From NCBI GenBank assembly GCA_934130975.1, contig CAKOYU010000004.1, positions 40,136 through 104,135 of the forward strand: a stretch of 64,000 bases of DNA. The letters run 5' to 3'. Source of the stretch: an uncultured Clostridia bacterium. GTDB lineage: Bacteria; Bacillota; Clostridia; TANB77; CAG-508. The translations under genes were made by a program, and so were the position numbers. Below are positions 45,236 through 54,997 of this stretch, one piece after another. A model generated the notes under the pieces. The model was not told where the DNA came from, did no database searches, and was given only the letters and a program-made list of their open reading frames with translations. Numbering within the stretch: the stretch's first letter is position 1; each line of letters opens with the position of its first letter.

Positions 45236-46306
45236 TTAAAGTCCACATCTTTTTATTTCTTGCTTATATTCTTTAAATAATTCTTGATTTTCTTTAGTAT
45301 AACCTTTCAAACAGTCTGTTGGTACTTTCTCACAAATTTTATTAAATATTTCTAAAAATTCATCTGTTGTACCACCTTTAATTTTTACAGAGTTTATATT
45401 TGTTTTTCCATCTTTTAAATGTACTATTATACTTGATGATGTTGTTACAACTCCATAATACTTTACATTATGAATATGTACCCATTTAACATCTGAGAAT
45501 TTAAATGTTGCAAATCCTCCATTACTTTTTAAATCCAATAAAAAATCTTTTGTTATTATTATCTTATCTTTATAATGTTTTTCTTCGACATTGTCATCTA
45601 ACTGCTCTGCTAAAATATCTTCATAATCATTTTGCTTTAAATATTTTTTCATTCTATTTTTTATTATAAAAATACATATATTATATATTCCTAAAATAAT
45701 GAATCCAATTACGGCAAACATAATAACAATATCTTCTAAAGTCGTATCAATTGGCGATTTCCTTACATTTAATAATACACTTCCAAAATATCTTTCAAAA
45801 TCTGATACTTCTATCTTATTTGCTTCCTCTACTCCCTCATTATAATAATCTACTAACATTTGTTTTAGTTCATCAGATACTTTTTCGGTCATACCATATA
45901 TCTTTACTATTTCTGGTTTAACCGCATTTTCATCAGTTGAATATGTATATTCTTTTATTGCACTTAATTTTTCCATTGTATCATCATTTAAGTCTACAAC
46001 ATACCAATATCCATTATTAAATGCTATACAATATTTATCATTCCCTGAATCAGACACATCATTAGTATTTCCATATATAGCAATTGCATCTGTTATTCCT
46101 TGTACTTCCAAATAAGCATATTCATTCTCTGCTAATCCAAGAGCGCCTTCTGTTGTAAAATCTATTGCTTCAGGCTTTTTTTCTTGTTTATTTTCACTTG
46201 AAATTAAAGATACTATTATAGCTATTATACATATAAAATATCCAATAAAAATCCATTTAGGTACTTTCTTTCCATTATTTATAATTTGTTTCCCTTTTAT
46301 CTCCAT
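45236..46306 (-). CDS. Membrane protein with two helices and a C-terminal PH-like domain, unknown
   Basis: About 356 residues from ATG 46306 (AGGAG upstream; a TTG six bases earlier is not preferred). Helix 1 at ~16-35, extracellular domain ~40-195, helix 2 ~195-220, cytosolic C-domain (KDKIIITKDFLLDLKSNGGF ... YGVVTTSSSIIVHL) with an all-beta pattern like PH/GRAM folds. Function unknown. Confidence 0.65.
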   Translation of the reverse strand: MEIKGKQIINNGKKVPKWIFIGYFICIIAIIVSLISSENKQEKKPEAIDFTTEGALGLAENEYAYLEVQGITDAIAIYGNTNDVSDSGNDKYCIAFNNGYWYVVDLNDDTMEKLSAIKEYTYSTDENAVKPEIVKIYGMTEKVSDELKQMLVDYYNEGVEEANKIEVSDFERYFGSVLLNVRKSPIDTTLEDIVIMFAVIGFIILGIYNICIFIIKNRMKKYLKQNDYEDILAEQLDDNVEEKHYKDKIIITKDFLLDLKSNGGFATFKFSDVKWVHIHNVKYYGVVTTSSSIIVHLKDGKTNINSVKIKGGTTDEFLEIFNKICEKVPTDCLKGYTKENQELFKEYKQEIKRCGL

Positions 46307-46335
46307 ATTCAACCTTTTTCTCCTCTTACTATCAA

Positions 46336-46596
46336 TTAATATAATTTTCTATATAAAAATATTGCTATTGCTAATCCTATTATACTTGCTATATTTATTT
46401 GAATTGAAAATGCGAAAGTTAAACTTAACACATTCATATCTAAAACAAATGGATTTTGAATTCCAAATGTTTGTCCATATGCTAGCCAACTAAGCCAATC
46501 AACTTGAGATGCAACTTGTCCTAATAAACCTCCTATTACCAATCCTGCAAATATAAATAAAATTACTATACATGCATTTTTATCTCTTGTAGCCAT
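46336..46596 (-). CDS. DUF4321 small membrane protein
   Basis: 86 residues: helix ~8-27 (CIVILFIFAGLVIGGLLGQ), middle loop FGIQNPFVLDMNVLSLTF and helix ~65-82. This matches DUF4321, typically encoded near queA-tgt in Clostridia, as here. Confidence 0.8.
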   Translation of the reverse strand: MATRDKNACIVILFIFAGLVIGGLLGQVASQVDWLSWLAYGQTFGIQNPFVLDMNVLSLTFAFSIQINIASIIGLAIAIFLYRKLY

Positions 46597-46632
46597 TTTT
46601 TATTCCTCCGTTTTCGTATTTTTTATTCTTTT

Positions 46633-47958
46633 TTATCTTCCAGTACTTGCTAACCATTCTTCCACACTCATTACTTTATTGTTATAAGACATATAATAAT
46701 TATTTTCGCCTGTTTCTGTATTATTCTTTATATATACATTTTCTAATACATAACTAGGAACTAATTCTTCTCCAGTTGTTGTCATTAAATTATAATGTTT
46801 ATCTTTTTCAACTATAATTATTTTATAACTTGGTATTACTATTGCTGGATAATTATTCGCTGATTGTGTTGAACTTGATGCACCAGAGCCTATATTGGAA
46901 AATTCAAAGTTTCTAATCTTTTCACCTTTTTTATTAAATATTGCCCATAAACCTCCACTGTTTTTTACTGGTATTATTTCATCTAATAATACATAAGGAT
47001 TTTCGATTCCACTATTAGCATACTTATTTATATCCACTCCAATTTGATTATATTCTGGATTCATTATTACTTTTCCTTTTGTATCAACAACTCCATATAA
47101 ATTATTCTGTTTTACTAAGTATAATCCATTTTGATTATCCATAATTTTAATATCATCATAAGTAACTCTTACTTTTACAGAAGCATCACTTCCTAACACA
47201 CCATATTTTCCGTTACTTTTTACTAAAAAGTCTGATGTAGCTGGTAAATATTTTATTTCTTCATATTTATTCTCTAAAATAGCTTCTCCTGTCTCAGCAT
47301 TTACGACACCATATTGTTTATTTTTTATAACTATTATCATATTTTTAAATATAGCTTTTTTATCAGCATATTCTTTTGTTAATTCTTCTGTCTGACCATC
47401 TATTTTTAATCTTGTTGCATAATATTGATTTAAATAATCCATTGTAAATATATCAATTTTCTTTTTACTAACATCTACCTGAAATAGCACATTAAATGCT
47501 TTTTCTATCCCATCTGGCGTAGTATATAATTCGCCATCTTTTTCAAATACTTTTTCATCAAGTGTTATATATTCATAGTCAGAGTCACCTCTTGAATCTA
47601 CTAATCTATCTGAATCTTTTGTGAACATTGCTATTTCATTCTCATTCTTTACATAACATTTTGATGAATCTTCTGATTTTATCTTATAATCTCCTCTATA
47701 ATCTTCATAATTAAAGTATTTTGCAATTGCTCGTATTGGTATATATACTTTATTTACATCATCTTCTGGTATATATAACATTTTTTCTATATTATTATTC
47801 TTTTGTCCATTTATTGTTATTTTCATTACAGACCCATTCAAATATACTATAGCAACTATTATTGCTATAATAATTACTATTAATATAGCCAAACAAATTC
47901 CTATAATCATAGGTAATTTTGATTTTTTCATATTTTCAGTTTCTTGGTATAACTCCAT
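46633..47958 (-). CDS. WG-repeat membrane-anchored protein with copper-amine-oxidase-N-like domain
   Basis: 441 residues. N-terminal cytosolic tail, membrane helix (~17-38), a beta domain ~45-165 (VYIPIRAIAKYFNYEDY) like the copper amine oxidase N-terminal fold, then WG-type repeats (KQYGVVNAETGEAI, GKYGVLGSDASV, NLYGVVDTKGKV, GLWAIFNKKGEKI). Extracellular, probably protein-binding. RBS GGAGG. Sits 11 bp downstream of tgt. Confidence 0.75.
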   Translation of the reverse strand: MELYQETENMKKSKLPMIIGICLAILIVIIIAIIVAIVYLNGSVMKITINGQKNNNIEKMLYIPEDDVNKVYIPIRAIAKYFNYEDYRGDYKIKSEDSSKCYVKNENEIAMFTKDSDRLVDSRGDSDYEYITLDEKVFEKDGELYTTPDGIEKAFNVLFQVDVSKKKIDIFTMDYLNQYYATRLKIDGQTEELTKEYADKKAIFKNMIIVIKNKQYGVVNAETGEAILENKYEEIKYLPATSDFLVKSNGKYGVLGSDASVKVRVTYDDIKIMDNQNGLYLVKQNNLYGVVDTKGKVIMNPEYNQIGVDINKYANSGIENPYVLLDEIIPVKNSGGLWAIFNKKGEKIRNFEFSNIGSGASSSTQSANNYPAIVIPSYKIIIVEKDKHYNLMTTTGEELVPSYVLENVYIKNNTETGENNYYMSYNNKVMSVEEWLASTGR

Positions 47959-47969
47959 GAAATTTCCTC

Positions 47970-49097
47970 CTATTTATCATAACCATATTTTTTATAAAAT
48001 TCTTCTTTAAATGTTCCTAAATTATCATTTTCTATTTCTATTCTAACTCTTTCCATTAATTTAGTCAAGAATCTTAAATTGTGTATTGATAATAACCTTA
48101 CTCCTAATATTTCGTTTGCTTTTATCAAATGTCTTATATATGCTCTTGTATAATTTTTACATGTATAGCAATCACATTCAGGATCTAATGTACCCCAATC
48201 TCTTTCATATGTTGCATTTCTTACTACTACTTTTCCATGTGATGTCATAGCAGTTCCATTTCTTGCAATTCTTGTTGGTAATACACAATCACACATGTCT
48301 ATTCCTGCCATTGCTGCTTCTATAAGATAATCTGGTGTTCCTACTCCCATTAAATATCTTGGCTTGTCCTTTGGCATAAGCGGAGTTGTGTGTCTTAAAA
48401 TATCTATAAATTCCTCTTTAGGTTCTCCAACACTTATTCCACCTATTGCATATCCTGGCAAATCTAATTCAATCAAATCTTTTGCTGATTTTTCTCTTAA
48501 ATCTTTAAAAAATCCTCCTTGTATTATTCCAAATAATGCTTGTTCCTCTGGTCTAGAATGTGCTTCTAAACATCTTTTAGCCCATCTTGTTGTTCTTTCC
48601 ATTGAATTTTTAGTATATTCATATGTTGATGGATATGGACAACATTCATCAAATGCCATCATTATGTCAGAGCCAAGTGCATTTTCAATTTCCATAACTT
48701 TTTCAGGAGTAAACATATGCTTACTTCCATCTAAATGTGACTTGAATTCAACACCTTCTTCTGTGATTTTTCTTAAATCTCCTAAGCTAAATACTTGGAA
48801 TCCTCCACTATCTGTTAATATTGGTCTATCCCAATTCATAAATTTATGAAGTCCACCCGCTTCTTTTACAATTTCATGTCCTGGTCTTAAATATAGATGA
48901 TATGTATTTGATAATATTATTTGTGCTTTTACTTCTTCTTTTAATTCTTCTGGTGTCATTGATTTTACTGTGGCTTGTGTTCCAACTGGCATAAATATAG
49001 GAGTTTGAATATCTCCATGTTGTGTATGTATAACTCCTCTTCTTGCTCCTGTTTGCTTACATTCATGTAATAATTCGTATGTTACTGCTGGTTTCAT
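47970..49097 (-). CDS. tgt: Queuine/preQ1 tRNA-ribosyltransferase
   Basis: 375 residues. Inserts preQ1 into tRNA at G34. LTDSGGFQVFSL contains the proton-acceptor Asp, GGISVGEPKEEF and the nucleophilic Asp region GIDMCDCVLPTRIARNG; Zn ligands in DPECDCYTCKNYTRAYIRHL. 21 bp after queA. Confidence 0.97.
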   Translation of the reverse strand: MKPAVTYELLHECKQTGARRGVIHTQHGDIQTPIFMPVGTQATVKSMTPEELKEEVKAQIILSNTYHLYLRPGHEIVKEAGGLHKFMNWDRPILTDSGGFQVFSLGDLRKITEEGVEFKSHLDGSKHMFTPEKVMEIENALGSDIMMAFDECCPYPSTYEYTKNSMERTTRWAKRCLEAHSRPEEQALFGIIQGGFFKDLREKSAKDLIELDLPGYAIGGISVGEPKEEFIDILRHTTPLMPKDKPRYLMGVGTPDYLIEAAMAGIDMCDCVLPTRIARNGTAMTSHGKVVVRNATYERDWGTLDPECDCYTCKNYTRAYIRHLIKANEILGVRLLSIHNLRFLTKLMERVRIEIENDNLGTFKEEFYKKYGYDK

Positions 49098-49118
49098 ATT
49101 TTATTCCTCTCTATTATT

Positions 49119-50144
49119 CTATTTTATAAACATTGCATCTCCAAAACTAAAAAATTTATATTCTTCCTTTACCGCTTCATTATAAGCCTTTAATATATAT
49201 TCCCTTCCTGCTAATGCAGATACCAACATTAATAATGTTGATTCTGGTAAATGAAAATTAGTTATTAATCCATCTAAACATTTAAATTTATATCCTGGAT
49301 ATATAAAGATTTTTGTATCTCCTTCTGTTGCTTGTACTAATCCAGTCTTTTCATCCGCAATTGTTTCTAAAACTCTACAAGATGTTGTTCCTACTGCAAT
49401 TACTCGTTTTCCCTGTTTTTTTGTTTCATTTATTTTGTCAACATCTTCTTGTTTTATATAAAAGTGTTCTGAATGCATATCATGTTCTTCTATATTTTTC
49501 TCTTTTACTGGTCTAAATGTTCCTATTCCAACATGTAGTGTTACATTTGCTATTTTTACACCTTTTTCTTCTATCTTTTTTAATAATTCATCAGTAAAGT
49601 GCAATCCTGCTGTTGGTGCAGCTGCTGAGCCTTCATATTTTGCATATACTGTTTGATATCTATCATTTTCTTGTAATGCTTCGTGTATATATGGTGGTAA
49701 TGGCATTAAACCAATCTTATCTAGTATTTCATTAAATATTCCTTGATATTTAAACTGTACTTTTCTTGTTCCTCCTGGCATTGTATCTAATACTTCTGCT
49801 TCTAATATTCCTTCTCCAAATATTACTTTAGTCCCTACATGTAGTTTGTTTCCAGGTCTTACAATACATTCCCATATATCTCCTTCTATTCTATTTAATA
49901 ATAAGAATTCTACGTGTGCTCCTGTTTCTTTTCTTCCATAAAGTCTAGCTGGTAATACTTTTGTATTATTTCTTACTAAACAGTCTCCTGGCTCCAAATA
50001 ATCTATTATGTCTTTAAATACTTTGTGTTCTATTGTTTGCTTTTCTCTGTCTAATACCATTAATCTTGATTCATCTCTTTTTTCTATCGGTACTTGCGCT
50101 ATTAATTTTTCTGGTAGTTCATAATTAAAATCTGTTAGTTTCAC
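49119..50144 (-). CDS. queA: S-adenosylmethionine:tRNA ribosyltransferase-isomerase
   Basis: 341 residues. Converts preQ1-tRNA to epoxyqueuosine-tRNA. FNYELPEKLIAQVPIEKRDESRLM, GSAAAPTAGLHFTDELL and ITNFHLPESTLLMLVSAL are QueA marks. Start is GTG 50144 (AAAGG upstream). Operon with tgt. Confidence 0.97.
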   Translation of the reverse strand: MKLTDFNYELPEKLIAQVPIEKRDESRLMVLDREKQTIEHKVFKDIIDYLEPGDCLVRNNTKVLPARLYGRKETGAHVEFLLLNRIEGDIWECIVRPGNKLHVGTKVIFGEGILEAEVLDTMPGGTRKVQFKYQGIFNEILDKIGLMPLPPYIHEALQENDRYQTVYAKYEGSAAAPTAGLHFTDELLKKIEEKGVKIANVTLHVGIGTFRPVKEKNIEEHDMHSEHFYIKQEDVDKINETKKQGKRVIAVGTTSCRVLETIADEKTGLVQATEGDTKIFIYPGYKFKCLDGLITNFHLPESTLLMLVSALAGREYILKAYNEAVKEEYKFFSFGDAMFIK

Positions 50145-50309
50145 CTTTATTGCATTTCCTTTCTATTTCTCATTTTTTCACTCTTATATTGTACTATTTT
50201 TTTATCTTTTTTTCAAGTTTTATGTAAAAAAATAATATCTAATCCATCTTATTATTTGTAACATGATAAGAATTAAATATTATTTATATTTTAGGTGTAC
50301 TTTTATTTT

Positions 50310-50900
50310 TTAATTACATCTAAGAAATTTTCTCATTTTATCAGCATTAGGATCTCCTAATTTTTTGGACACCGAAATATCATATCTTATAAATGTATCC
50401 ATAATTTCTTGATGGTCATTTTCTCTGTCAATTTTGTTTTGAATCCAAAGTTGCTTATTTTCTTCCCAGCGTTCATTATTCTCTTTCCAAAGCTGTTTAT
50501 TCTCTTCCCAGCGTTCATTATTTTCTTTCCAAAGTTGCTTATTTTCTTCCCAGCGTTTATCGTTTTCATCCCAACGTCTGTTGTTCTCTTCCCAGCGTTT
50601 GTCATTCTCATCCCAACGTCTGTTGTTCTCTTCCCAACGTTTGTCATTTTCCTCCCAACGCCTGTTGTTCTCTTCCCAACGTTTATCGTTTTCATCCCAA
50701 CGTCTGTTGTTCTCTTCCCAACGTTTATCGTTTTCATCCCAACGTCTCAAATTTTCTAGCCAGTGTTCATTTTCTATCTCTCTACTTTTTTTAATTTCTG
50801 TTCTTAATTCATTAAGTGTTGCATTAGTTTGTACCTGAAATGTATTCAATGTTTGTCCTATTTGTAATATTTGTACTAATAATTCATTATTATCTACCAT
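50310..50900 (-). CDS. Tryptophan-heptad repeat protein (coiled-coil-like)
   Basis: 196 residues. Residues ~48-155 are at least 15 tandem heptads of the type RW(D/E)EN(D/N)(K/R), with a Trp in every heptad and long stretches alternating DEND and EENN units, i.e. a 14-residue/42-bp period. N-terminal helix (QTLNTFQVQTNATLNELRTEI) and C-terminal DIMDTFIRYDISVSKKLG-like segment flank it. The DNA is strongly repetitive. The extreme Trp content is unusual; function unknown. RBS AGGAGG. Confidence 0.8.
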   Translation of the reverse strand: MVDNNELLVQILQIGQTLNTFQVQTNATLNELRTEIKKSREIENEHWLENLRRWDENDKRWEENNRRWDENDKRWEENNRRWEENDKRWEENNRRWDENDKRWEENNRRWDENDKRWEENKQLWKENNERWEENKQLWKENNERWEENKQLWIQNKIDRENDHQEIMDTFIRYDISVSKKLGDPNADKMRKFLRCN

Positions 50901-51084
50901 ATATTCTCCTCCTTAAAATTTATTGATTTAATCTAAAAAGATTTAATTTTTCACATGTATGAATTAAATTCTCTACTGAAATAAACAAAATTTAGTACAC
51001 CTTGAATATGTGCAAAAAAATAGAAGCACATACATAAAATATGCTTCTATTATACATTCTCATCTTGCTAATGTCAAGAAAATT

Positions 51085-54000
51085 TTATCGACAAACTTCG
51101 ACATCAAGCATTAGTTTTTCTCCATTTATACTAACTTCTGTATATGTTTCTCTTGTCTCATTAAATACTACATTTTCAGTTAAAGTTTCTTTCTTAATAT
51201 CATTTTCAAATTTCTTTATAAGTTCTTCTAACATCTCATTTTCAGATACATATAAGTTTATCTTATCTAATACTTCAAATCCTTTGTCTTTTCTCATATT
51301 TTGAACTTTTGATAAAATTTCTCTTACATATCCTTCTTCTTTTAATTCTGGAGTTATTGTTGTATCTAACACTACTCCAATTTCCCCTTCACCTGCAAAT
51401 GCAAATCCATCTTTTCCTTGCATTGTAATAAGTAAGTTTTCAGAAGTTAATTCTATTTGAGTTCCTTCTATATCAATATATTCTACTCCACCTTTTTTTA
51501 CTTTGTTTGCTAAATCCATTTGATTTAATTTTGAAATAGCATCTCTTATTCTTGGTATTAATTTTCCATATTCTTTACCTAATACTGGCAAGTTTGGTTT
51601 TATTTCAAAATGAACATATTCATTCATATTTGCACCCAAATCTACTTCTTTAATGTTCAGCTCTTCTTTTACTATATTTCCATAATATTCAGGCAATGTA
51701 TTTACAGATACTAACATTTTTGAAAGTGGCTGTCTGTTTTTGATATTAGCAGAATTTCTTGCGCTTCTTCCTAATTTAACTAATGTATAAGCTAAATCCA
51801 TTTCATCTTCTAACTTTTTATCTACTGCACTTTCATCAACTTCTGGCCATAAGCATAAATGAACACTTTCTGGTGCTCTTTCATCTAAGCCAACAACTAA
51901 GTTTTGATAAATTTCATCTGTCATAAATGGTACAAACGGTGCTGATATTTTTATTAAGTTTACTAAAACTTTGTATAATGTTGTATATGCCCCTATTTTG
52001 TCATCTGTCAATTCTTCTCCCCAGAATCTCTCTCTATTTGTACGAACATACCAGTTTGAAAGTTCATCTGTAAAATCTTCTATTTGTAGGGCCGCACTTG
52101 TTATATCATATTTATCAAGTTTTTCCTCAACTTCTTTTATTAATGTATTTAATTTTGATAGTATCCATCTATCCATTACATTTTCTGATTTGAAATCAGC
52201 ATATTTATTAGGATTAAATTGATCTATTTCAGCATATAAAACATAGAATGAATATACATTCCATAATGTACTTAAAAATCCTCTTTGTGTTTCTTGTACA
52301 TTACTAATTCCCAATCTTGTTGGAAGCCATGGTGCTGAACATGTGTAGAAGTGCCATCTTGTAGCATCTGCTCCAACTGAATCTAATAATACCATTGGAT
52401 CTACACCATTTTTCTTTGATTTAGACATCTTTTGTCCTTTTTCATCTAGTACATGGCCTAATACTATACAATTTTCATATGATGGCTTATCAAATAAACA
52501 TGTTGATACTGCAAGTAATGTATAGAACCATCCTCTTGTTTGGTCAATTGCTTCTGAAATGAATTGTGCTGGGAAGTGTTTTTCAAATTCTTCTTTATTT
52601 TCAAATGGGTAATGTAATTGTGCAAATGGCATTGAACCTGAATCGAACCAACAATCAATTACTTCTTTAAATCTTGTCATTTCTTTTCCACATTCTGGGC
52701 ATTTTAAGTGTACATTATCTATATATGGTTTGTGTAATTCAATTTCTTCTGGACAATCTACTGCTTTTTCTTTTAATTCAGCTATTGAACCAATACATTC
52801 TTCATGTCCACATTCACATTTCCAAACTGGTAATGGTGTTCCCCAATATCTGTCTCTTGAAATACCCCAATCTATTACATTTTCAAGGAATTTTCCAAAT
52901 CTTCCTGTTCTAATTGTATCTGGATACCAATTTATTTTATTGTTGTTTTCAACTAATTCATCTCTTAGTTTTGTCATTGCAACAAACCAACTTTCTTTTG
53001 GATAATATAAAAGTGGTGTATCACATCTCCAACAATGTGGATATGAATGTAGATGTTTTTCTTTAGAGAATAATTTTCCCTCATTAGCTAACCATTTACA
53101 TATATCTTCATTACAATCTCTTACAAATTTACCTGCCCATGGTTCAACTTCTGGCACAAATTTTCCTGATTTGTCTACTAAATTTACAAATGCTATTCCA
53201 TTTTGTTTTGCAACTAAACTGTCATCTTCACCATAAGCTGGTGCAATATGTACAATTCCTGTACCATCTTCTATTGTTACATAATCTCCATGGATTACTT
53301 CAAATGCTTTTCCATCTACTTTTGCAAATGGCATCAATTGCTCATATTTTGTTCCTAATAATTCTGTTCCTTTAAATTCTTTAATTATTTCATATGGTGT
53401 TTCTTTTAACACATTTGTAAGTAAATCTTTAGCTAATATATAATTTTCATATTTTGGTTCATCATCTGTTCCAATATTTGCTTTTACTTCAACATATGTA
53501 TATGCTTTGTTTACACATAGTGCTAAATTTGATGGTAATGTCCATGGTGTTGTTGTCCATGCTAATATATATTTGTCTTCTCCAACTACTTTGAATTTTG
53601 CAATACATGTTAAGTCTTTTACATCTTTATATCCTTGTGCAACTTCATGTGATGAAAGTGCTGTTCCACATCTTGGACAATATGGCATTACTTTATGACC
53701 TTCATATAATAATCCTTTTTTCCACATTTCTTTTAACGCCCACCATACTGACTCAATGTAATCATTATGATATGTTACATATGGATTTTCCATGTCTACC
53801 CAATATCCAACTTTGTTTGTCATTTCTTCCCACATATGTACATATGTGAATACACTTTCTTTACATTCTTTTACGAATTTTTCTACACCATATTCTTCTA
53901 TTTGTTCTTTTCCTGAAATACCAAGCTTTTTCTCTATTTCAAGTTCTACTGGCAAACCATGTGTATCCCATCCAGCTTTTCTGTCTACATGATATCCTTT

Positions 54001-54222
54001 CATTACTTTATATCTTGGGATAATATCTTTCATTACCCTTGTTTCGATGTGTCCAACATGTGGTTTTCCATTAGCTGTTGGTGGTCCATCATAAAATGTG
54101 AAATATCTTTTTCCTTTATTCATATCAAAGTTTTTCTTTATGATATTTTTTTGTTTCCACATTTCTGCAACTTTGTTTTCCATTCCTACAAATCCGTTTT
54201 TTAATTCTACTTTTTTGTACAT
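51085..54222 (-). CDS. ileS: Isoleucyl-tRNA synthetase (long, IleS2-like form)
   Basis: 1045 residues. HxGH motif as PHVGH near residue 55, KMSKS in GQKMSKSKKNG near 600, and a C-terminal anticodon and Zn-like region. Length and HVGH fit the ~1040-residue type 2 enzymes that tend to tolerate mupirocin; that property is inference. Controlled by the T-box upstream, with a DUF1653 gene in between. Confidence 0.96.
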   Translation of the reverse strand: MYKKVELKNGFVGMENKVAEMWKQKNIIKKNFDMNKGKRYFTFYDGPPTANGKPHVGHIETRVMKDIIPRYKVMKGYHVDRKAGWDTHGLPVELEIEKKLGISGKEQIEEYGVEKFVKECKESVFTYVHMWEEMTNKVGYWVDMENPYVTYHNDYIESVWWALKEMWKKGLLYEGHKVMPYCPRCGTALSSHEVAQGYKDVKDLTCIAKFKVVGEDKYILAWTTTPWTLPSNLALCVNKAYTYVEVKANIGTDDEPKYENYILAKDLLTNVLKETPYEIIKEFKGTELLGTKYEQLMPFAKVDGKAFEVIHGDYVTIEDGTGIVHIAPAYGEDDSLVAKQNGIAFVNLVDKSGKFVPEVEPWAGKFVRDCNEDICKWLANEGKLFSKEKHLHSYPHCWRCDTPLLYYPKESWFVAMTKLRDELVENNNKINWYPDTIRTGRFGKFLENVIDWGISRDRYWGTPLPVWKCECGHEECIGSIAELKEKAVDCPEEIELHKPYIDNVHLKCPECGKEMTRFKEVIDCWFDSGSMPFAQLHYPFENKEEFEKHFPAQFISEAIDQTRGWFYTLLAVSTCLFDKPSYENCIVLGHVLDEKGQKMSKSKKNGVDPMVLLDSVGADATRWHFYTCSAPWLPTRLGISNVQETQRGFLSTLWNVYSFYVLYAEIDQFNPNKYADFKSENVMDRWILSKLNTLIKEVEEKLDKYDITSAALQIEDFTDELSNWYVRTNRERFWGEELTDDKIGAYTTLYKVLVNLIKISAPFVPFMTDEIYQNLVVGLDERAPESVHLCLWPEVDESAVDKKLEDEMDLAYTLVKLGRSARNSANIKNRQPLSKMLVSVNTLPEYYGNIVKEELNIKEVDLGANMNEYVHFEIKPNLPVLGKEYGKLIPRIRDAISKLNQMDLANKVKKGGVEYIDIEGTQIELTSENLLITMQGKDGFAFAGEGEIGVVLDTTITPELKEEGYVREILSKVQNMRKDKGFEVLDKINLYVSENEMLEELIKKFENDIKKETLTENVVFNETRETYTEVSINGEKLMLDVEVCR

Positions 54223-54234
54223 AAAATCTCCTCC

Positions 54235-54483
54235 TTAACTATTTTTTACACTTTTAATATCTTGTAATTCGAATCTATATTTTTGTTTTACATCTGGATA
54301 TTTTTTATGATCTACTTCTGACAAGAACATTTCTTTTGGACGTACCCATAATCCTCCATCTTCATATAATCTTCTGTATACAACCATTTCTTCTTGGGTT
54401 TCAGAATCTTTTGCAATTCCTTCAACTAGATAATAATCTCCTTTAAAATGTTTGTAAATTCCATTAATTTTTAATTCTTGCAT
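54235..54483 (-). CDS. DUF1653 protein, first gene of the T-box operon
   Basis: 82 residues from ATG 54483 after AAAGGAGGG (a longer frame begins in the terminator). Motifs GIYKHFKGDYYLVEGIAKDS and YEDGGLWVRPKEMFLSEV match DUF1653, small SH3-like barrels of unknown function. It stands between the Ile T-box and ileS, 12 bp from ileS, so its amount should follow Ile-tRNA charging. Confidence 0.85.
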   Translation of the reverse strand: MQELKINGIYKHFKGDYYLVEGIAKDSETQEEMVVYRRLYEDGGLWVRPKEMFLSEVDHKKYPDVKQKYRFELQDIKSVKNS

Positions 54484-54510
54484 TATATCCCTCCTTTTTT
54501 TTGCTTGCAA

Positions 54511-54550
54511 AACAAAAAGCCCTAATATGCATTTTATTTTGCATATTAGG
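54511..54550 (-). terminator. T-box terminator
   Basis: Perfect 11-bp stem CCTAATATGCA / TGCATATTAGG followed by GCTTTTTGTTT; competes with the antiterminator. Confidence 0.9.
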
Positions 54551-54782
54551 ACGAAATTTATCTTATATTAATTCCGCGGTACCACCTATTTTAATATTAA
54601 TTACTTAATATTCTCTCTTTTATCTTTAACGCAGATTTACGTCAAAACTTACTTTTATTTTTTCAGTTCTGCTACTAACAAAGGTGATAACAAATAATTT
54701 TTACTTTCAAACTCACACCAAGTGTTTGATTCTCTCTTAAGATATTTTATTACTTGTGTTGTCCTTGTTCTCGTATTTTATG
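54511..54782 (-). ncRNA. T-box riboswitch, Ile (AUC specifier)
   Basis: Reading the minus strand: the antiterminator T-box AGGTGGTACCGCGGAATT (about 54571-54588), stem I with an AGAGAGA-type AG bulge, and a specifier loop where an AUC codon lies between AUUUGUU and CACCUUUG-type helices, matching ileS. The terminator is CCTAATATGCA with complement and CTTTTTG (54511-54550). Uncharged tRNA-Ile should promote read-through. Confidence 0.9.
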
Positions 54783-54788
54783 TTTATT

Positions 54789-54816
54789 ATTATATCACAT
54801 TTTTTTCATTTTGCAA
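54789..54816 (-). promoter_or_regulatory. Promoter of the T-box operon
   Basis: TTGCAA (54811-54816), 16-bp spacer, TATAAT (54789-54794) on the minus strand. Confidence 0.65.
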
Positions 54817-54850
54817 GTATATTTTTTACTTTTTCTGTATATACTTATTA

Positions 54851-54953
54851 TATATAGTTATAATTCACTATAACAATATGCTTATTTATTATTTGATAAT
54901 ATATTATTTAAAAATACCGCGTAAGCAATCAATATAGTGAATTATAATTATAT
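54851..54953. repeat. Small palindromic element sharing the family A core
   Basis: About 103 bp with ~20-bp ends (TATAATTCACTATA at 54859-54872 and its complement at 54933-54946). Between them AATACCGCGTAAGC (54913-54926) repeats the core of family A. It lies upstream of sspH. Confidence 0.6.
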
Positions 54954-54997
54954 CTAATTACATAAGCTAAAAGCAATGTAATGGATTGGAGGTTTTT

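Noticed and set aside
50440..50760. Regular repeats looking like a CRISPR array
   Set aside because: Repeats are contiguous with no unique spacers, period 21/42 bp, and fully inside the tryptophan-heptad coding frame.
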